Shown here in pieces: positions 32,494 through 44,300 of a stretch of DNA of 64,000 nt (position 1 is the stretch's first letter; each line of letters opens with the position of its first letter). The stretch lies in assembly GCA_916048055.1 (NCBI GenBank), contig CAJZHL010000001.1, forward strand, positions 248,001 to 312,000, written 5' to 3'. The notes beneath the pieces are model-generated. The model saw only the letters and a program-made list of their open reading frames with translations. It ran no database searches and was not told the DNA's origin. The position numbers and the translations under genes are program-made. This DNA comes from Pedinophyceae sp. YPF-701. Its lineage: Eukaryota; Chlorophyta; Pedinophyceae.

Positions 32494-33233
32494 TCGAATC
32501 CTTATTGTCCGTCCTTTATGCTGCCCCCGTGCGTCCAAGAATCCCACGAAACGGCCAAGAGGGCGCCGAGATCGGCGGCCAGAGGCTCCAGGCACCAGAG
32601 GTCGTCGCAGCTCCGATTCCCCGCCAATACACCTCTTCCTTGCCACAGATGTCGTCCTCCCGCGACGTTCCATCTCAGCAACGCCGCACAAGCCCGCCCG
32701 CGCCCCCGGACGCCATCCCTCGCCCCCACGCTGTGCCCCGTTGCAGCCGGAGGGCGCACCACGTGGCTGGAGTGACCGCGTCGGGAGCACGCGCGCACGA
32801 CTCACGCTGTGCATCGCCGCGTCCCGGGAACGCACAGGAGCATTCCGGGGGTCGCTGGCGCAACTACATGCCATCGCTTATTTACCAAGAAGAGCCCGCC
32901 GTGTCCGACCACGCCACAGAAACGCGCCGCCGTCGCGGCCCGCAGGCCGGCGCGGGGCCTGCGGTCCGGTCGCTCGCGCGCCGCGAGGCCGCGCGTCGTC
33001 ATCCCGCGGACCTGACAGCAGTCCACCTCGCCGTGCTCAGGCCGAGGTCGCGAGTCCCCCTGCCATCGGCGCCGCCCCCGCGCGGCACGCCGCAGTGTTG
33101 TCTCGTCCCCCGCGCCCCTGCCAGCGTCCCTCTGCGCGCGAATCCCGGCCGCAGCGCTCAGCGATCGCCCGTCTTGCCCCCGCTGGATAGCGCCATTGCT
33201 CTCCGGGGCCACGCCTTGAGAGCTCTGGCGACG
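32494..33233. other. Intergenic region between tRNA-Thr and ThrRS
   Basis: These 740 bp hold the ThrRS promoter and 5' UTR by position. Open frames are composition artefacts. No typical run of four or more T follows the tRNA within 20 bp; the first T-rich spot is a TTT near 32515. Confidence 0.4.
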
Positions 33234-36200
33234 ATGCGGGCCGCGATGCAGTACTCCAACGCCGTGCGCGCGCTCCCGCCCGCGGGACGGCACGCGCAGG
33301 CCCTCGTGCGCCTGCGCTCGAGCGCGCCTGCTTCCGCTGCCAAGGTGAGCGGCTCGCACGCGACGCCACGCGGGCCCGCGGGCCCGCCGCGACGCCCTGG
33401 CGGTCCGCCTCGCTGTCTGCCGCCCGCCCGCCGCGGGGCGGCCCCGGTCGCGCGCCCGCGCCGGCATGCGGGGCCCCGACGCGATCCTGTGGTGCCTTGG
33501 TGGTACGCGCCACGCTGGACTCCCCCGGGGGCGTCTGCGGGTGCACGTTCGCCATCTGGGCTCCTCAGAGCCGGGAGCGACGTCCGAAAGGGTCGCTGAA
33601 GCGGTGCAGCCGCGGAACGCGTCCCGCCGCGGGCCACTGGCACCTGGGCCGGTCAGCGAGCGAGGAGCGCTCGCCGCTCGAGCGTGCGCCGCCCCGCCTC
33701 GCGCTTCCCGCTCATTGGAGGCGCGTCTGCTCTTCTCTTGGCCGCAGTTCGCGCAGCGGCGGCCCGGAACGGTCTGGGCCGCGGCTGCGGAGGCCGCGGA
33801 GAAGCAGAGCAAGAAGGGCGGTGGCAAGAAGCAGGGCGGCAACGGGAACGGCGCGGAGGCCGAGGTGGTGCAGGTGCCGCTGCCCACGAGCGACGAGAGC
33901 GACCAGCTCCTGCGCATTCGCCACAGCAGCGGTGAGTTGCGCCCTGACCCTCATCGCGCGACCCCGGCCGCGGCGGCCCGAGACACGAGCGCCGAGCGAT
34001 CCGCGCCGCCTAGCTCGCGCACACAGCACCGAGATTCGCGCGAGAAGACGCGCGCGAGCGCCTGGCGCGCCCGCGGCGCCCCCACACCCTAGCCCGCCAG
34101 CGCCACCGCGCGCGCCACCGCCCCTCCCGGCCAACCCGAGTTCCTCACGGCAACCCCCACGCCCCCCGCCGCAGCGCACATCATGGCGATGGCCGTGCAG
34201 CGCCTGTTCAAGGACGCCCAGGTCACCATCGGCCCCTGGGTCGAGCGCGGCTTCTACTACGACTTCGACATCCCCACGCCGCTGACGGACAAGGAGCTGC
34301 GGAAGATCCAGAAGGAGATGCGCCGCATCTGCCGCCTGAACCTCCCCTTCGTGCGCGAGGAGCTCTCCGCGGAGGAGGCCCGGCGCCGCATCGAGGAGAT
34401 CAACGAGCCGTACAAGATCGAGATCCTCGACTCGATCCTCGAACGCGACCCGGACGCACCCATCACGATCTACCACATCGGCGAGCAGGGCGACAAGGTG
34501 CGCGCGAACGAACGTGGGGCGTGTGTGCGTGTGTGCGTGCGTTGGCGTGCAGGGCGCCTCACGGCGCCGGAGCGAGCCCCCGTGTCGCGCAGAACCACTG
34601 GTGGGACCTGTGCGCGGGGCCGCACGTGGAGTCCACGGGCAAGATCAACACGGACGCGCTGAAGCTCGAGTCGGTGGCGGGCGCGTACTGGCGCGGCGAC
34701 GAGTCCCGGCAGATGCTGCAGCGCGTGTACGGCACGGCGTGGGAGACGGCCGAGCAGCTCGCGTACTACGAGCACGTCAAGGAGGAGGTGCGCGCCCCCC
34801 GCCACCGCCCAACCAACGTCTTATTTGTTCTTTCCACTCTTGTTCTTGTTCTTGTTCGCCGTTGCGGCGCCGGACCGCACGTCCTGCGGCGCCGATTCCG
34901 TGTCCCTTGCGGCGTCGAGCCGCGCCCGTGGCGCTGTTCGGCCCAACCGCGCGGCGTGGCACCGAGTGGCCGCGTTGCAGGCGAAGAAGCGCGACCACCG
35001 GAAGCTGGGGCAGGAGCTGGACCTGTTTTCGATCCAGGAGGCGGCGGGCGGCGGGCTGGTGTTCTGGCACCCGCGCGGCTCGCTCGTGCGGCACATCATC
35101 GAGTCGTACTGGAAGGACCTGCACATGAGCAAGGGGTACGACCTGCTGTACTCCCCCCACATCGCCAAGACCGACCTGTGGCACACGTCCGGGCACCTCC
35201 AGTTCTACGCCGAGTCCATGTTCCAGCGGATCCAGGTCGAGGACGAGAGCTACCAGCTCAAGCCCATGAACTGCCCCTTCCACGTCACCACCTACAAGAA
35301 CGGCTACCGCTCCTACCGCCAGGTGCGCGCAGCAGCCAGGCAGCGCACGGCGCAGAGATCCAGCCCTGCCGTCTGCCCGTCAGTGGGTCGTCAGACATGT
35401 ACTCATTTTGTGTGTTCGTTCGTGTTGCAGCTGCCGGTGCGGTACGCGGAGCTGGGCACGGTGTACCGGTACGAGAAGTCCGGCACGATGCACGGTCTGT
35501 TCCGCGTGCGCGGGTTCACCCAGGACGACGCGCACATCTTCTGCCTGCCCGAGCAAATCGAGGGGGAGATCGTGGGCGTGCTGGACCTGGTCGAGGAGAC
35601 GCTGTCGACGTTCGGGTTCTCGGACTACGAGATCAACCTCTCGACGCGCCCGGAGAAGTCCGTCGGGTCGGACGACATCTGGGAGCGCGCGGAGGCCGGC
35701 CTGACGGCGGCGCTGGCGACCAAGGGGTGGGAGTACGACATCGACGAGGGCGGCGGCGCGTTCTACGGCCCGAAGATCGACATCAAGATCCTCGACGCGA
35801 TCGGCCGGAAGTGGCAGTGCTCGACGATCCAGCTCGACTTCAACCTCCCCGAGCGGTTCGACCTGGAGTACGTCGACGAGGACAACAAGAAGCAGCGGCC
35901 GATCATGATCCACCGCGCGATCTTCGGGTCGATCGAGCGGTTCTTCGGCATCCTGACGGAGAACTACGCCGGCGCGTTCCCGCTCTGGCTGGCGCCGACG
36001 CAGGTGCGCGTGCTGGCCGTGACGGACTACCAGCGGGAGTACGCGGAGGAGGTCGTCGCGGAGTTCAAGAAGCGGGGCATCCGCGCGGAGGTGGCGGCCG
36101 GGGAGCGCATCGCGAAGCTCATCCGCAACGCGGAGACGTCCAAGGTGCCGGTGATGGCCGTCGTGGGGCGCAAGGAGGAGGAGGCGCGCCAGGTGACGCT

Positions 36201-36333
36201 CCGGGGGTACAAGGTCGGGGACATCGGCACGGTCGGCGTCGACGAGGCGGTCGCGATGGTCAAGGACGCGGAGGAGCGCAAGCTCGTCAACGTGGAGCCC
36301 ATGCCCGTCGCCGCCGAGGCCAACGGCGCGTGA
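33234..36333 (+). CDS. Threonyl-tRNA synthetase, bacterial/organellar type
   Basis: Six exons (33234-33344, 33748-33931, 34175-34497, 34593-34787, 34981-35322, 35431-36333) join in phase to 685 residues. The first ~60 residues ([18 protein letters not shown]...) look like an organelle presequence, then a Lys/Gly-rich stretch. The editing domain keeps its metal-site-like histidines and cysteine ([22 protein letters not shown]). The class II core follows: [20 protein letters not shown] (zinc Cys), motif 2 [25 protein letters not shown] (zinc His), and motif 3 with [13 protein letters not shown]. The C-terminal anticodon-binding domain starts at [11 protein letters not shown] see no clear TGS domain ahead of the editing domain. 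It charges tRNA-Thr with threonine, most likely in plastid and/or mitochondrion. Confidence 0.93.
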
Positions 36334-36472
36334 GGCCGCCGCGCCGCGCAGCAGAGCAGGACGGATGTGATTCGCTGTGGACCCGCGGCTCGCGCGCCAC
36401 CGCCAGCACTGCTGCTTACATCAGCGGTGTACCCCGCCGTCCCCTGCTGCGCCACGCGCGAACGACGCCCCT

Positions 36473-37337
36473 TCAGTCGACCTGCATGCGTCCGCCGCGC
36501 CGCCCGCGCTTGCCCACGCCCGGCACCGTCCGCCACGAGGGCTGGCCGACCGGCCCGAGCTTCGCGGCCCGCTTCGCGCTCACCGCGCTCTTGCGCACCT
36601 TCTTGCTGATGGCGCGCTTGGCAAGCCGCAGGTTGAGGCCGCGGAGGCCCTTGGTGTACTTCGCGCCGTCGTCCGACTCGCCCTCGGCGCCCTGGAGGGG
36701 GCGGCGGGTGCGAAGCGCGCGCACGTCGTCCGGGCAAGCGTGCAGCAAGTCTCGTGGAGCGAGTTTCGAGGCGCTTGCGAGCAGAACGCGGGCTGCTGGG
36801 CGTCGTCGGGCGCCGCGACGCTCTTTGTGAAGCGGGGAGAGTGGCGCGGGGGCCGAGCGGGTGCCGGCGGTCGCGTGGGACGGAGGGTGCGTGCGCTCAC
36901 CTCCTCCTCCATGCGCTCCGGTCGCTTGAACTTCGACAGGTCCTGGTCGTCCAGGGGGTCGTACACCTTCTCCTTCGGGCCCGCCAGAATGGCCGCCAGG
37001 ACGTCCTGCGGCGCCACAACGGCCGGTCCACACCAGGCTGGGCACAGCGAGCAGAGGAGCGCAGCAGCAGCTTGCTCGTGGGGAACGAGCGGCTCTGGGC
37101 CGCCTGGGGGCTCGAGAAACATCAGATCTGCCAAGATTCCCCGCAAGAAGGCGACGGAGCACCACGGAGAGGCCGCAGGGGCGCGTGCTCGCTGCGTGCC
37201 GCCCTGGGCCCACGCGCCGCCGCCGTGCGCACCTGCTTCTTGTCCTCCCGCTCCTTTTCCTGCACGGTCGTGGCGAGCTTGCCCCGTTTCAACCGCCGGA
37301 GCTTCCGCTTGATATTACTACGCAGCGACTTGGCCAT
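36473..37337 (-). CDS. LLPH (LLP homolog) family nucleolar protein
   Basis: Three exons read leftward (37337-37233, 37005-36901, 36691-36473) join in phase 0 to 142 residues. The start MAKSLRSNIKRKLRRLKRGK is the hallmark of the LLP-homolog (LAPS18-like) family. It is followed by KEREDKKQ, an ILAGPKEKVYDPLDDQD middle part and a strongly basic end (SKKVRKSAVSAKRAAK...). Family members are small basic nucleolar proteins tied to large-subunit ribosome assembly. Length is close to the usual 120-140 residues. The gene is convergent with ThrRS (139 bp between stops) and divergent from the DNAJC11-like gene. Confidence 0.85.
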
Positions 37338-38039
37338 CTCGGCCCACCGGCGCGAGCCGCCGCCCTCCCCGACCCACTTCTCGCCCGCCGCTGAGCTCTG
37401 CCGCGCTCCCCGTACGCGAAATCCGTTCCCGTACGCTCGCTGGACGTGGCGGCAACGCAGTGACGGCGCGGCGCGCCACCGCACGCACAGGAACGGGAGA
37501 TTCAGCGCAGCTGCCCTACACGCCCCCACTGACGTGGCTTCTACCGGCTCCAGCGGGGGCCCGACGTCGCGCGGGCAGCACCGCCGCGTGGGCACCGCCG
37601 CGCACGGCGCTGCGAGGGCCGGGGCCAGTCTCGACTGCTCGGGCGCCGCTGCATTCGGCATTTCATGACTTGTCGTGGGCGTCCTCACATATGACCGGCG
37701 CGCAACGGGCCGGAACGCCCCAGCGCTCAGACCAGGCTGCCCCATCGCGGCAGGTCGACCGCGCGCAGCCGTGTTCCTCGCCCCGCCGTCGAACCTGACG
37801 CAGTTGATGGTGGTGTGTTGCGTGATGGCTCATACCTGCGACGGCTGCGCACATGGGCCCGCGGTGCCGGATCGCACAGGCACCGGGCCCGCGGGGAGCG
37901 CTGCTGAACGTGTACAGGAAGAGGCGTTGCGTGTTCGGCGCACGGCCTGCCGTGGACGGGCGTCGTCTTGTGCTGCGCAGGAGACGGCTGGTGAGGGCGC
38001 GTGGCTTTCGAGAACGGTTGGTCGGGGCCGGAGGTAGCC
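37338..38039. promoter_or_regulatory. Intergenic region between divergent LLPH and DNAJC11-like genes
   Basis: These 702 bp separate two divergent start codons, so both promoters should lie here. No motif or further gene was recognised. It lies outside the tandem duplication, so only the left DNAJC11-like copy has it. Confidence 0.4.
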
Positions 38040-40653
38040 ATGGACGACATAGAGGATGACAACACCAACTACTACGCCGCGCTAAACATCTCGAGGTGCG
38101 CGTGCGGAGCACTTGGCACGGCTGCTCGTGCCGCAACTCGGCCCCGCGGGCGCGACTGCGTCGCTGCGTGACCCCACTGCCTCCCCCTGCTCAGTTGCGG
38201 CGCGCGCTGATCAGGCCGGCGGCGATCGACGCAGCGACGCGCGTGCGGCGCCGTGTTGCCCCGCAGGGATGCAAGGCCCGCGGAGGTCAAGGCGGCCTAC
38301 CGCCGCCTATCGATGGCGTGCCACCCGGACAAGGTCACAGACCCCGAGCTGAAGCAGCAGGCCGCGGAGCTGTTCCACCAGGTGCGGCGGCACGAACACG
38401 AGCCTCCGCAAGCACGCGCTGCCCCGTGTCTCGGCGCCGTGCCGGACCCCGCGCGCCCTGCCAGCCTCGGTCTGGCATGCTCGCGTGACGGAGAATCCCA
38501 CGGCGCATCCGGGACGCGTCGTGCGCAGGTCGTCGAGGCGTACGAGGTGCTGTCGAACGAAGAGAAGCGGCGCATCTACGACGTGTACGGCGTGGCGGGC
38601 CTGAAGTCCGGTCTGGAGATCACCACGCGCGACGACACCCTCGACGACATCAAGCGGGAGTGGGAGCGCTTCCGGATCGAGCGCGAGGAGGCCCGCCTGC
38701 GCCGCCAAGTGACCTCCAAGAGCGCCTTCAGCCTCCACGTGGACGCCACGCGCACCGTCCGGGGCGCACCGGTCGGCGGAGGCACCAGGCGCGAGCTGCC
38801 CTCGGTGCGCGCCCTCTCGCCGCGTCCCGAATCCCGAGATCCGTCGCAGTCTCCGTTTTCCCGATTGGTGTTCTGCGTAGCTCCAGCTGCCGGCAGCGGG
38901 CGTGATCGGCGACGCTGGTGTGCTGCGTGCAGATTCGCGCGCTCACGATGTCGAGCTCGGCGTCGGCGCCCGCCGGCGCGTCCGGCGCGATCACCGCGGG
39001 CGGCTCGGGCGCGTTCCGTAGCGACGGCGCGGGACGCGGCAACTTCAGCGCGGGCCTCAAGCAGCAGCTGACGGCGCACGACAGCATCGAGCTGGGCGCG
39101 ACGCTCGGCATGCGGACGATGGTGACGGCGGCGTCGACGCGGCAGCTCTCGCCGCACGACACGGCGACGGTGCTCGTCACGTGGGAGCCCCCCGCGGAGT
39201 CAGGGGGGGGACTGTTGGCCGCGATGGGCGTGGAGGACGAGCCAGGGTGGGGCTCGATGGGGATGGCGATCACGTCGCAGCGGCAGCTCGGGGGCGGGTA
39301 CAGCGGCGAGGCGCGCGCGGTGCTGGGCCCGGTGCCTGCGCTGAGCGTGGCGCTGGGGCGCGGGGACGAGGTGCAGGCGTGGCAGGCGCGCATGGACCTG
39401 GGCACGATGATCGGCGTGTCAGGTGCGCGGCGGCGGCGGCGGGCCGACACGACGCACGCTTCAATGCAACAATTAGTCTTTCGTGATTGATCTTGATTTC
39501 CCGCTTTATATCTCCTGCGCTTCCGGTGAGATTCCGGGGCCAGACAGCCTCTCACATCCCCGGTCTTGACGTGTGCCGCGCAGGGGCGTACGTGCGCACG
39601 CTGTCGGCGTCCACCTCGATGAAGCTGGAAGGCAAGCTGACGCTGGCCGGGGGCTCCGTGGACGCGGTCGCGGAGCAGCGCGTGACGGCCGCGACGTCCG
39701 CGGTCCTCGGCGTCAGCGTCGGCACCAAGGGCGTCACTTGGAAGCTCGGGGTCAAGCGCGGGGGCCACAGACTTACAATCCCAATCAAGTTTGTCGGCGA
39801 CGACGTGGCTGAGCGCGTGGGCGACGGCGTGCTGTGCGCGCTGCTCCCGCCCGTCGTCGCAGCCGCGGGGTACTTCTGCTTCTGGCGGCCGTTCCGGGAC
39901 CGCGTTGCGGCAGCGCGGCGCGCGCGGGCGCGGCAGGCGCACGCCGAGGAGGAGGCGGCGGCTGCCGCGAAGGTCGCGGCGGCGGCGGAGCTGCTGATGC
40001 CGGTCACGCGGCGGGCGATCCGCGAGGAGCTCGAGCGGCCAGGCGGCGCGGGCCTCGTGATCCTGGAAGCGACGTACGGCGCGCACGCGGAAGCAGGCGA
40101 GGGGGAGCCCGGGCCCGGAGACGACGGCGAGGCCGGGGCCGCGGCGACCGTGGACGTCACGGTCGCGACGCAGTACATGATCAGGGACGGGCGTCTCGCC
40201 ATAGCGTCCGGAGTGAAGAAGAGAGGGCTTTTCGGCTTTGCGGACCCCGCGCCGTACGAGGACAACAAGCGCCTGCGCGTGACGTACGCGTACCGCGGGG
40301 CCTTCTTCGAGGCCGACGTGGGCGACGAGGAGGCGCTCGACCTCCCCAGCGCGGCCCACAGGATGCCGCCCGAGCGCACCGCGTCTGCGAAGCTCCTCCT
40401 CGACCTCGCCGTGGCGACCGCGCAGGCGCAGATGCCGGTCGAGCGCGCCGACGCGCGGCGCGGGGAGGCCGGGCCGTCGGGCGCGGGCGGTCCGCGCGCG
40501 TCGGGCGCGTTTGGGTCCCCGGTGGTGTCTCAGGCCTCCAGTCCGACGAAAGAGACGTGGGGGTCTCCGGGGGCGGCGGCGCGGCTGCGGCGGCGCGCGG
40601 GGCGGTCGTGGCGGGACTTCAAGGCGCAGGGAGAGTCGGATCTGGGCGACTGA
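38040..40653 (+). CDS. DNAJC11-like J-domain protein (intact copy)
   Basis: Five exons (38040-38095, 38267-38381, 38529-38804, 38933-39422, 39584-40653) join in phase to 668 residues. The J domain is at the N-terminus: NYYAALNI, AEVKAAYRRLSMACHPDK with the HPD motif, then EAYEVLSNEEKRRIYDVYG. The middle is rich in small residues and strands like a beta-barrel-type region. The C-terminus has the DUF3395-type part, with ILEATYG, VTVATQYMI, VTYAYRGAFFEADV and HRMPPER. DNAJC11 proteins sit at the mitochondrial outer membrane and interact with the MICOS/SAM machinery. A hydrophobic segment (LCALLPPVVAAAGYFCFW) lies before a long Ala/Glu/Arg coiled stretch. From the end of intron 2 onward the gene is duplicated at 49000-51127. 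Confidence 0.88.
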
Positions 40654-41382
40654 GCGCCGGCAGGCGCGCACACTGAAGATCGAGGAGGCCTGTCTGACGG
40701 TGTGACGCTGATCCACGGGACGCTGGACGCGAGCGAGACGACGTGGGCCGCGGGCGGCGCCGGGGCTACGCTGCGCGTGCCGGCAGGCCGCGGCACGTCC
40801 GCGCTGGACGCGACCAGGAGGGCAACGCGACGTACACGCAGCAGCCTGTTCCAGTCCACAGACAGGCCTATCCGCTGGACCTGCGCGCGAGCTGCGTCTT
40901 GGCGCCCGCGCTCGCCGCGGCTCCGCCGCCGTCGTCACCGCATCCGGCCGGACTGCTGCTCGGGACCCTCGAGACACCGTCTGGCGCGGATTCCCACTCG
41001 AGAGGCAGAGCAGTCTTTGATTGGCCAGCCTGCCTGTCTGACACGGGCCCTCAGGGCCCAGTGGCCCCGCGCGCGCGGCGTGCGGGCCGCGCTGCGCGGG
41101 AGTCGTTGCGGACACGGGCCAATTCCACGAAGCATTACGAAGGGCAGTCGGATTTCCTCGACTGGTCGTGCACAGGTGAGGTCCTGCATTGAGCTTCGGC
41201 CCTCGCCGCAGCGCGGGCGCGGCGCCGCTCGCGGCCGCGAGCTCGCGGCCCCTTTGCCCTACCTTGGAGCATTGGCAACCTATGTTTTGCGCGCGTTCTC
41301 GATCGAGGCGTATGCTTTCTTTCCAGGAGCCCTCGCCTCCCGACACCATGCCGTCCCCGGCTCGCGCGCGCAGGTACCCGCC
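40654..41382. other. Intergenic region, duplicated
   Basis: These 729 bp lie between the DNAJC11-like stop and the CUB-module ATG, on the same strand. They are conserved almost base for base at 51128-51856, but that follows from the duplication and not from selection. No coding sequence with protein-like composition was recognised. Confidence 0.45.
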
Positions 41383-44300
41383 ATGCTCCGGCCGGGAGCG
41401 ATGCTGCGAGCTGCGGCATTGATTCTGTTGGCCGCTGGCCTCGCCGTGGCCAAAGCGTGCCCCGAAGGCGCGGTCCTCCATGGGGCTGCTGGCTCGTTTG
41501 GCCTGTCCGAATATGAGGCCAGGTGAGCACCAAACCCTGCAATTCCTGCATTTCGAGAATCTCCGCTGCCGTAGAGACGCCTCATGGTGCACGTGTTGGA
41601 TGGCGCGCGAGCATTCCGGCGCTGCGGGCTCCCGGGGCACACTGATCTCCCAATTACTACAGCCAATTCCGGAGGCTTTTCCGCCCCATCCCCGCGACGC
41701 GCTGCGAAAAATGGCTATTCATGCGAGATCGGTGGCACTGCCGCCGCGTACATCAGCCTCCTTGCGCCGTTCGCGCGCCGCAGCCTCCACTCAGCCAGCG
41801 CAGCGCAATCACGTCGCGTACGGCCCCGGCTGCGGGCCTCCCGCGTCGAGTCCGCGCGAGGTCGCATGTCAGCGCACACGCCATGCCGGGAGCGCGCATT
41901 TGATCTGTCTTTCTCCCTCTCCACGCACCTGGCGGCTCGAGGCCCCATCACACACACATCTTGCTCTTGTGCCTCTGCGCGCAGCTCCAAGTGCTCCTGG
42001 CGCCTCAGGGCCGACCGCCCCACCGCGCTCTCCCTCGACTCCATCGACACCGAGCTCCTCTTCGACGAGGTCACGGTGCGAGCCAACGGCAACGTCGTCG
42101 GGCGCTTCTCCGGCACGCACGCGTCGGCGCCGCTCGTGGTGCGCGGCGACGTGGAGGTGACGTTCGAGTCGGACTCGGACGTCCAGGGCTCCGGCTTCTC
42201 CATGTCGTACGAGCCCGCCGAGACGCAGCCCGTGACGTGCGGCGACGGCGCGCCGCTGTCCTTTCACGCCCTCGCGATCACGACCACCATCGACGTGCCC
42301 GCCGGGGAGACGTGCGAGGTGACCATCATCCCGCCGCTGAGCTCGGTCTCCGGCGACATCCTCGTGGCCGGCGCCAGGTCGGTGCAGCTGGGCGACGGCG
42401 ACGCCGTCGTGCTGTCCGGCTGCGGGAAGCTCACCGCGGACTTCGACCGCGCGGCCGTGCTGCGCGTGGTGGGCACGGGCGACGGCGTCGTGCTGGGCGC
42501 TGCGTTCGGCGAGGGCCGATCCGCGCTCGCGATGGAGGAGCAGCACAAGTGCACGCGTCTGACCACCGTGGCGCACAGGCCGCTGGCGGTGGGACGCAAC
42601 GTGCAGCAGAACGTCACCGCGACCCTGAGTCCGATCGTCAACCCCGGCGGGATCTCGGTGGCGGACATCAGCGACATTCGCGCGGCGATCGCCGGTCAGG
42701 ACGCCATGCTGATCAGCACCCGTGTCATCATCAATTACAATGCTGCCCCGATTGCGGCGTGCAGCAATGAAGAAGAGATACTGCTCGATGGCATCGCGGT
42801 GACCCTCTTCAACCTCGTCAACACAACAGTCGCTGCCGCGGCCAAAGACACGGCGATTTCCGGCCAGGCTCTGCTGACGCGACGGCGGTTCGGCATTGTT
42901 CGTTGTGGGGATTTGCAAAATGGCTACACCGGGGATTTCAGATTCCTGGCCACACCTGTACTCGGCGCGCAGCTCCTGACGCGCGTGCAGCTCATCGTCA
43001 ACGGCACCATCGACCTCAAGGCGGAGCTGGCGCGGGACCCCGTGGTGCTTGAAGCGCACCCTAACATCGCTTCGTTCGGCATCAGTGTCACTTCACCCAC
43101 TACTTCCTCAGTGGTCGGCGAACATCCGATCATCAACCCAGGCGGCGTGTCTGCCGGCGCCATTCTCTTCGGCATCCGCCCTCTCCTTATTGGCGCCCAA
43201 GGGACACAGGTTATCGTTCCATCCATCAGTGTCGGCAACGTGACGTCGCGCTGGACATGCAGCCAGGTCTCGACGCTGTACGACGGCCTCGCGGTGGCGC
43301 TGTTCAACTTCACGGACATCGACGTCGTGGAAGTCGCCACTCTTGTATCCGCTCCGGAGATCGGCCCCGAAGGCGCCCTGCTGAGCCGCGGGCCAAAGCC
43401 CTTCAGCTGCGCGAGGATGCGGCGGTCGCTGCAGCAGATTGGCAACGGCACGGCTGAGTTCACCTCCTACAGTTTCAAAGCCACCACCTTCCTCGGCGCG
43501 CAGCTGCTGACTCGCTTGCAGCTCATCGCCAACGGCACTGTCGACCTGGCGGCGGAGCTGGCACGGGACCCGATCGTCAGGGCCGCGATTCCCGACATTG
43601 CGTCGGTCCAGACCAACATCTCCACGGTCACGTCGGTGTCGTTTATTGGAGCGACTGCCCCACCGGTGACGACACAGTCGCCGCGACCGACGACGCCACC
43701 CCCGACCTTGATCCCGAACGTAGACTTCGTTTCGCAAGCTCAGGCCGCAGTGAACGCAGAGCTGCAGGTGATCGGCGAGCGCGCAGTGTGCGGCGGGCTG
43801 GCGTCGTGCGGTCCGGAAGGCAATCGAGTCTACCGTGTACGTGTGCAGGTCACCACGTCCTTCTCCTCTGCGCTGAGCTGCGAGGACCGCGACAGGCTCG
43901 GCAACGCCACCGCCCGCGTGCTCTTCAACCTGGGCTCGCAATCCGTCCTGGACGTGTACACGGCCGCTGGGCTGCTACAGGGGGAGACCCTGGGGGAGTG
44001 CACGCGGCTGCGCATGCTGGTCGACGAGCGGGAGATGCAGGCGACCTTCTCGTACGTCTCGACGTTCCAGTATCACCTCACAGACCTAGAAACGACCAAT
44101 TTGTTCCTCAGAACAAGTCCTCCAGGGGTAATCTGGTCGCTGTACTCTTCCGGCGGCTCCAGATTCCGGTCGGAGCTGGCTCGAATCTTCCGCTTCCCCA
44201 GGTCGGCGTCTCTCAGTTCGCTCAGCGGAACTACGGTGGGTGCGCTCGAACTTCTCACGTCCATCGGTGCTGCGCCTGGGCCGCTCGGGGACGTGTCGGT

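Noticed and set aside
38728-41640. Minus-strand open frame of about 970 codons across the DNAJC11-like gene, and its twin at 49199-52105
   Set aside because: It is antisense to well-supported exons, reads as Arg/Pro/Ala filler, and is a by-product of GC-rich codons. Its presence in both copies follows from the duplication.
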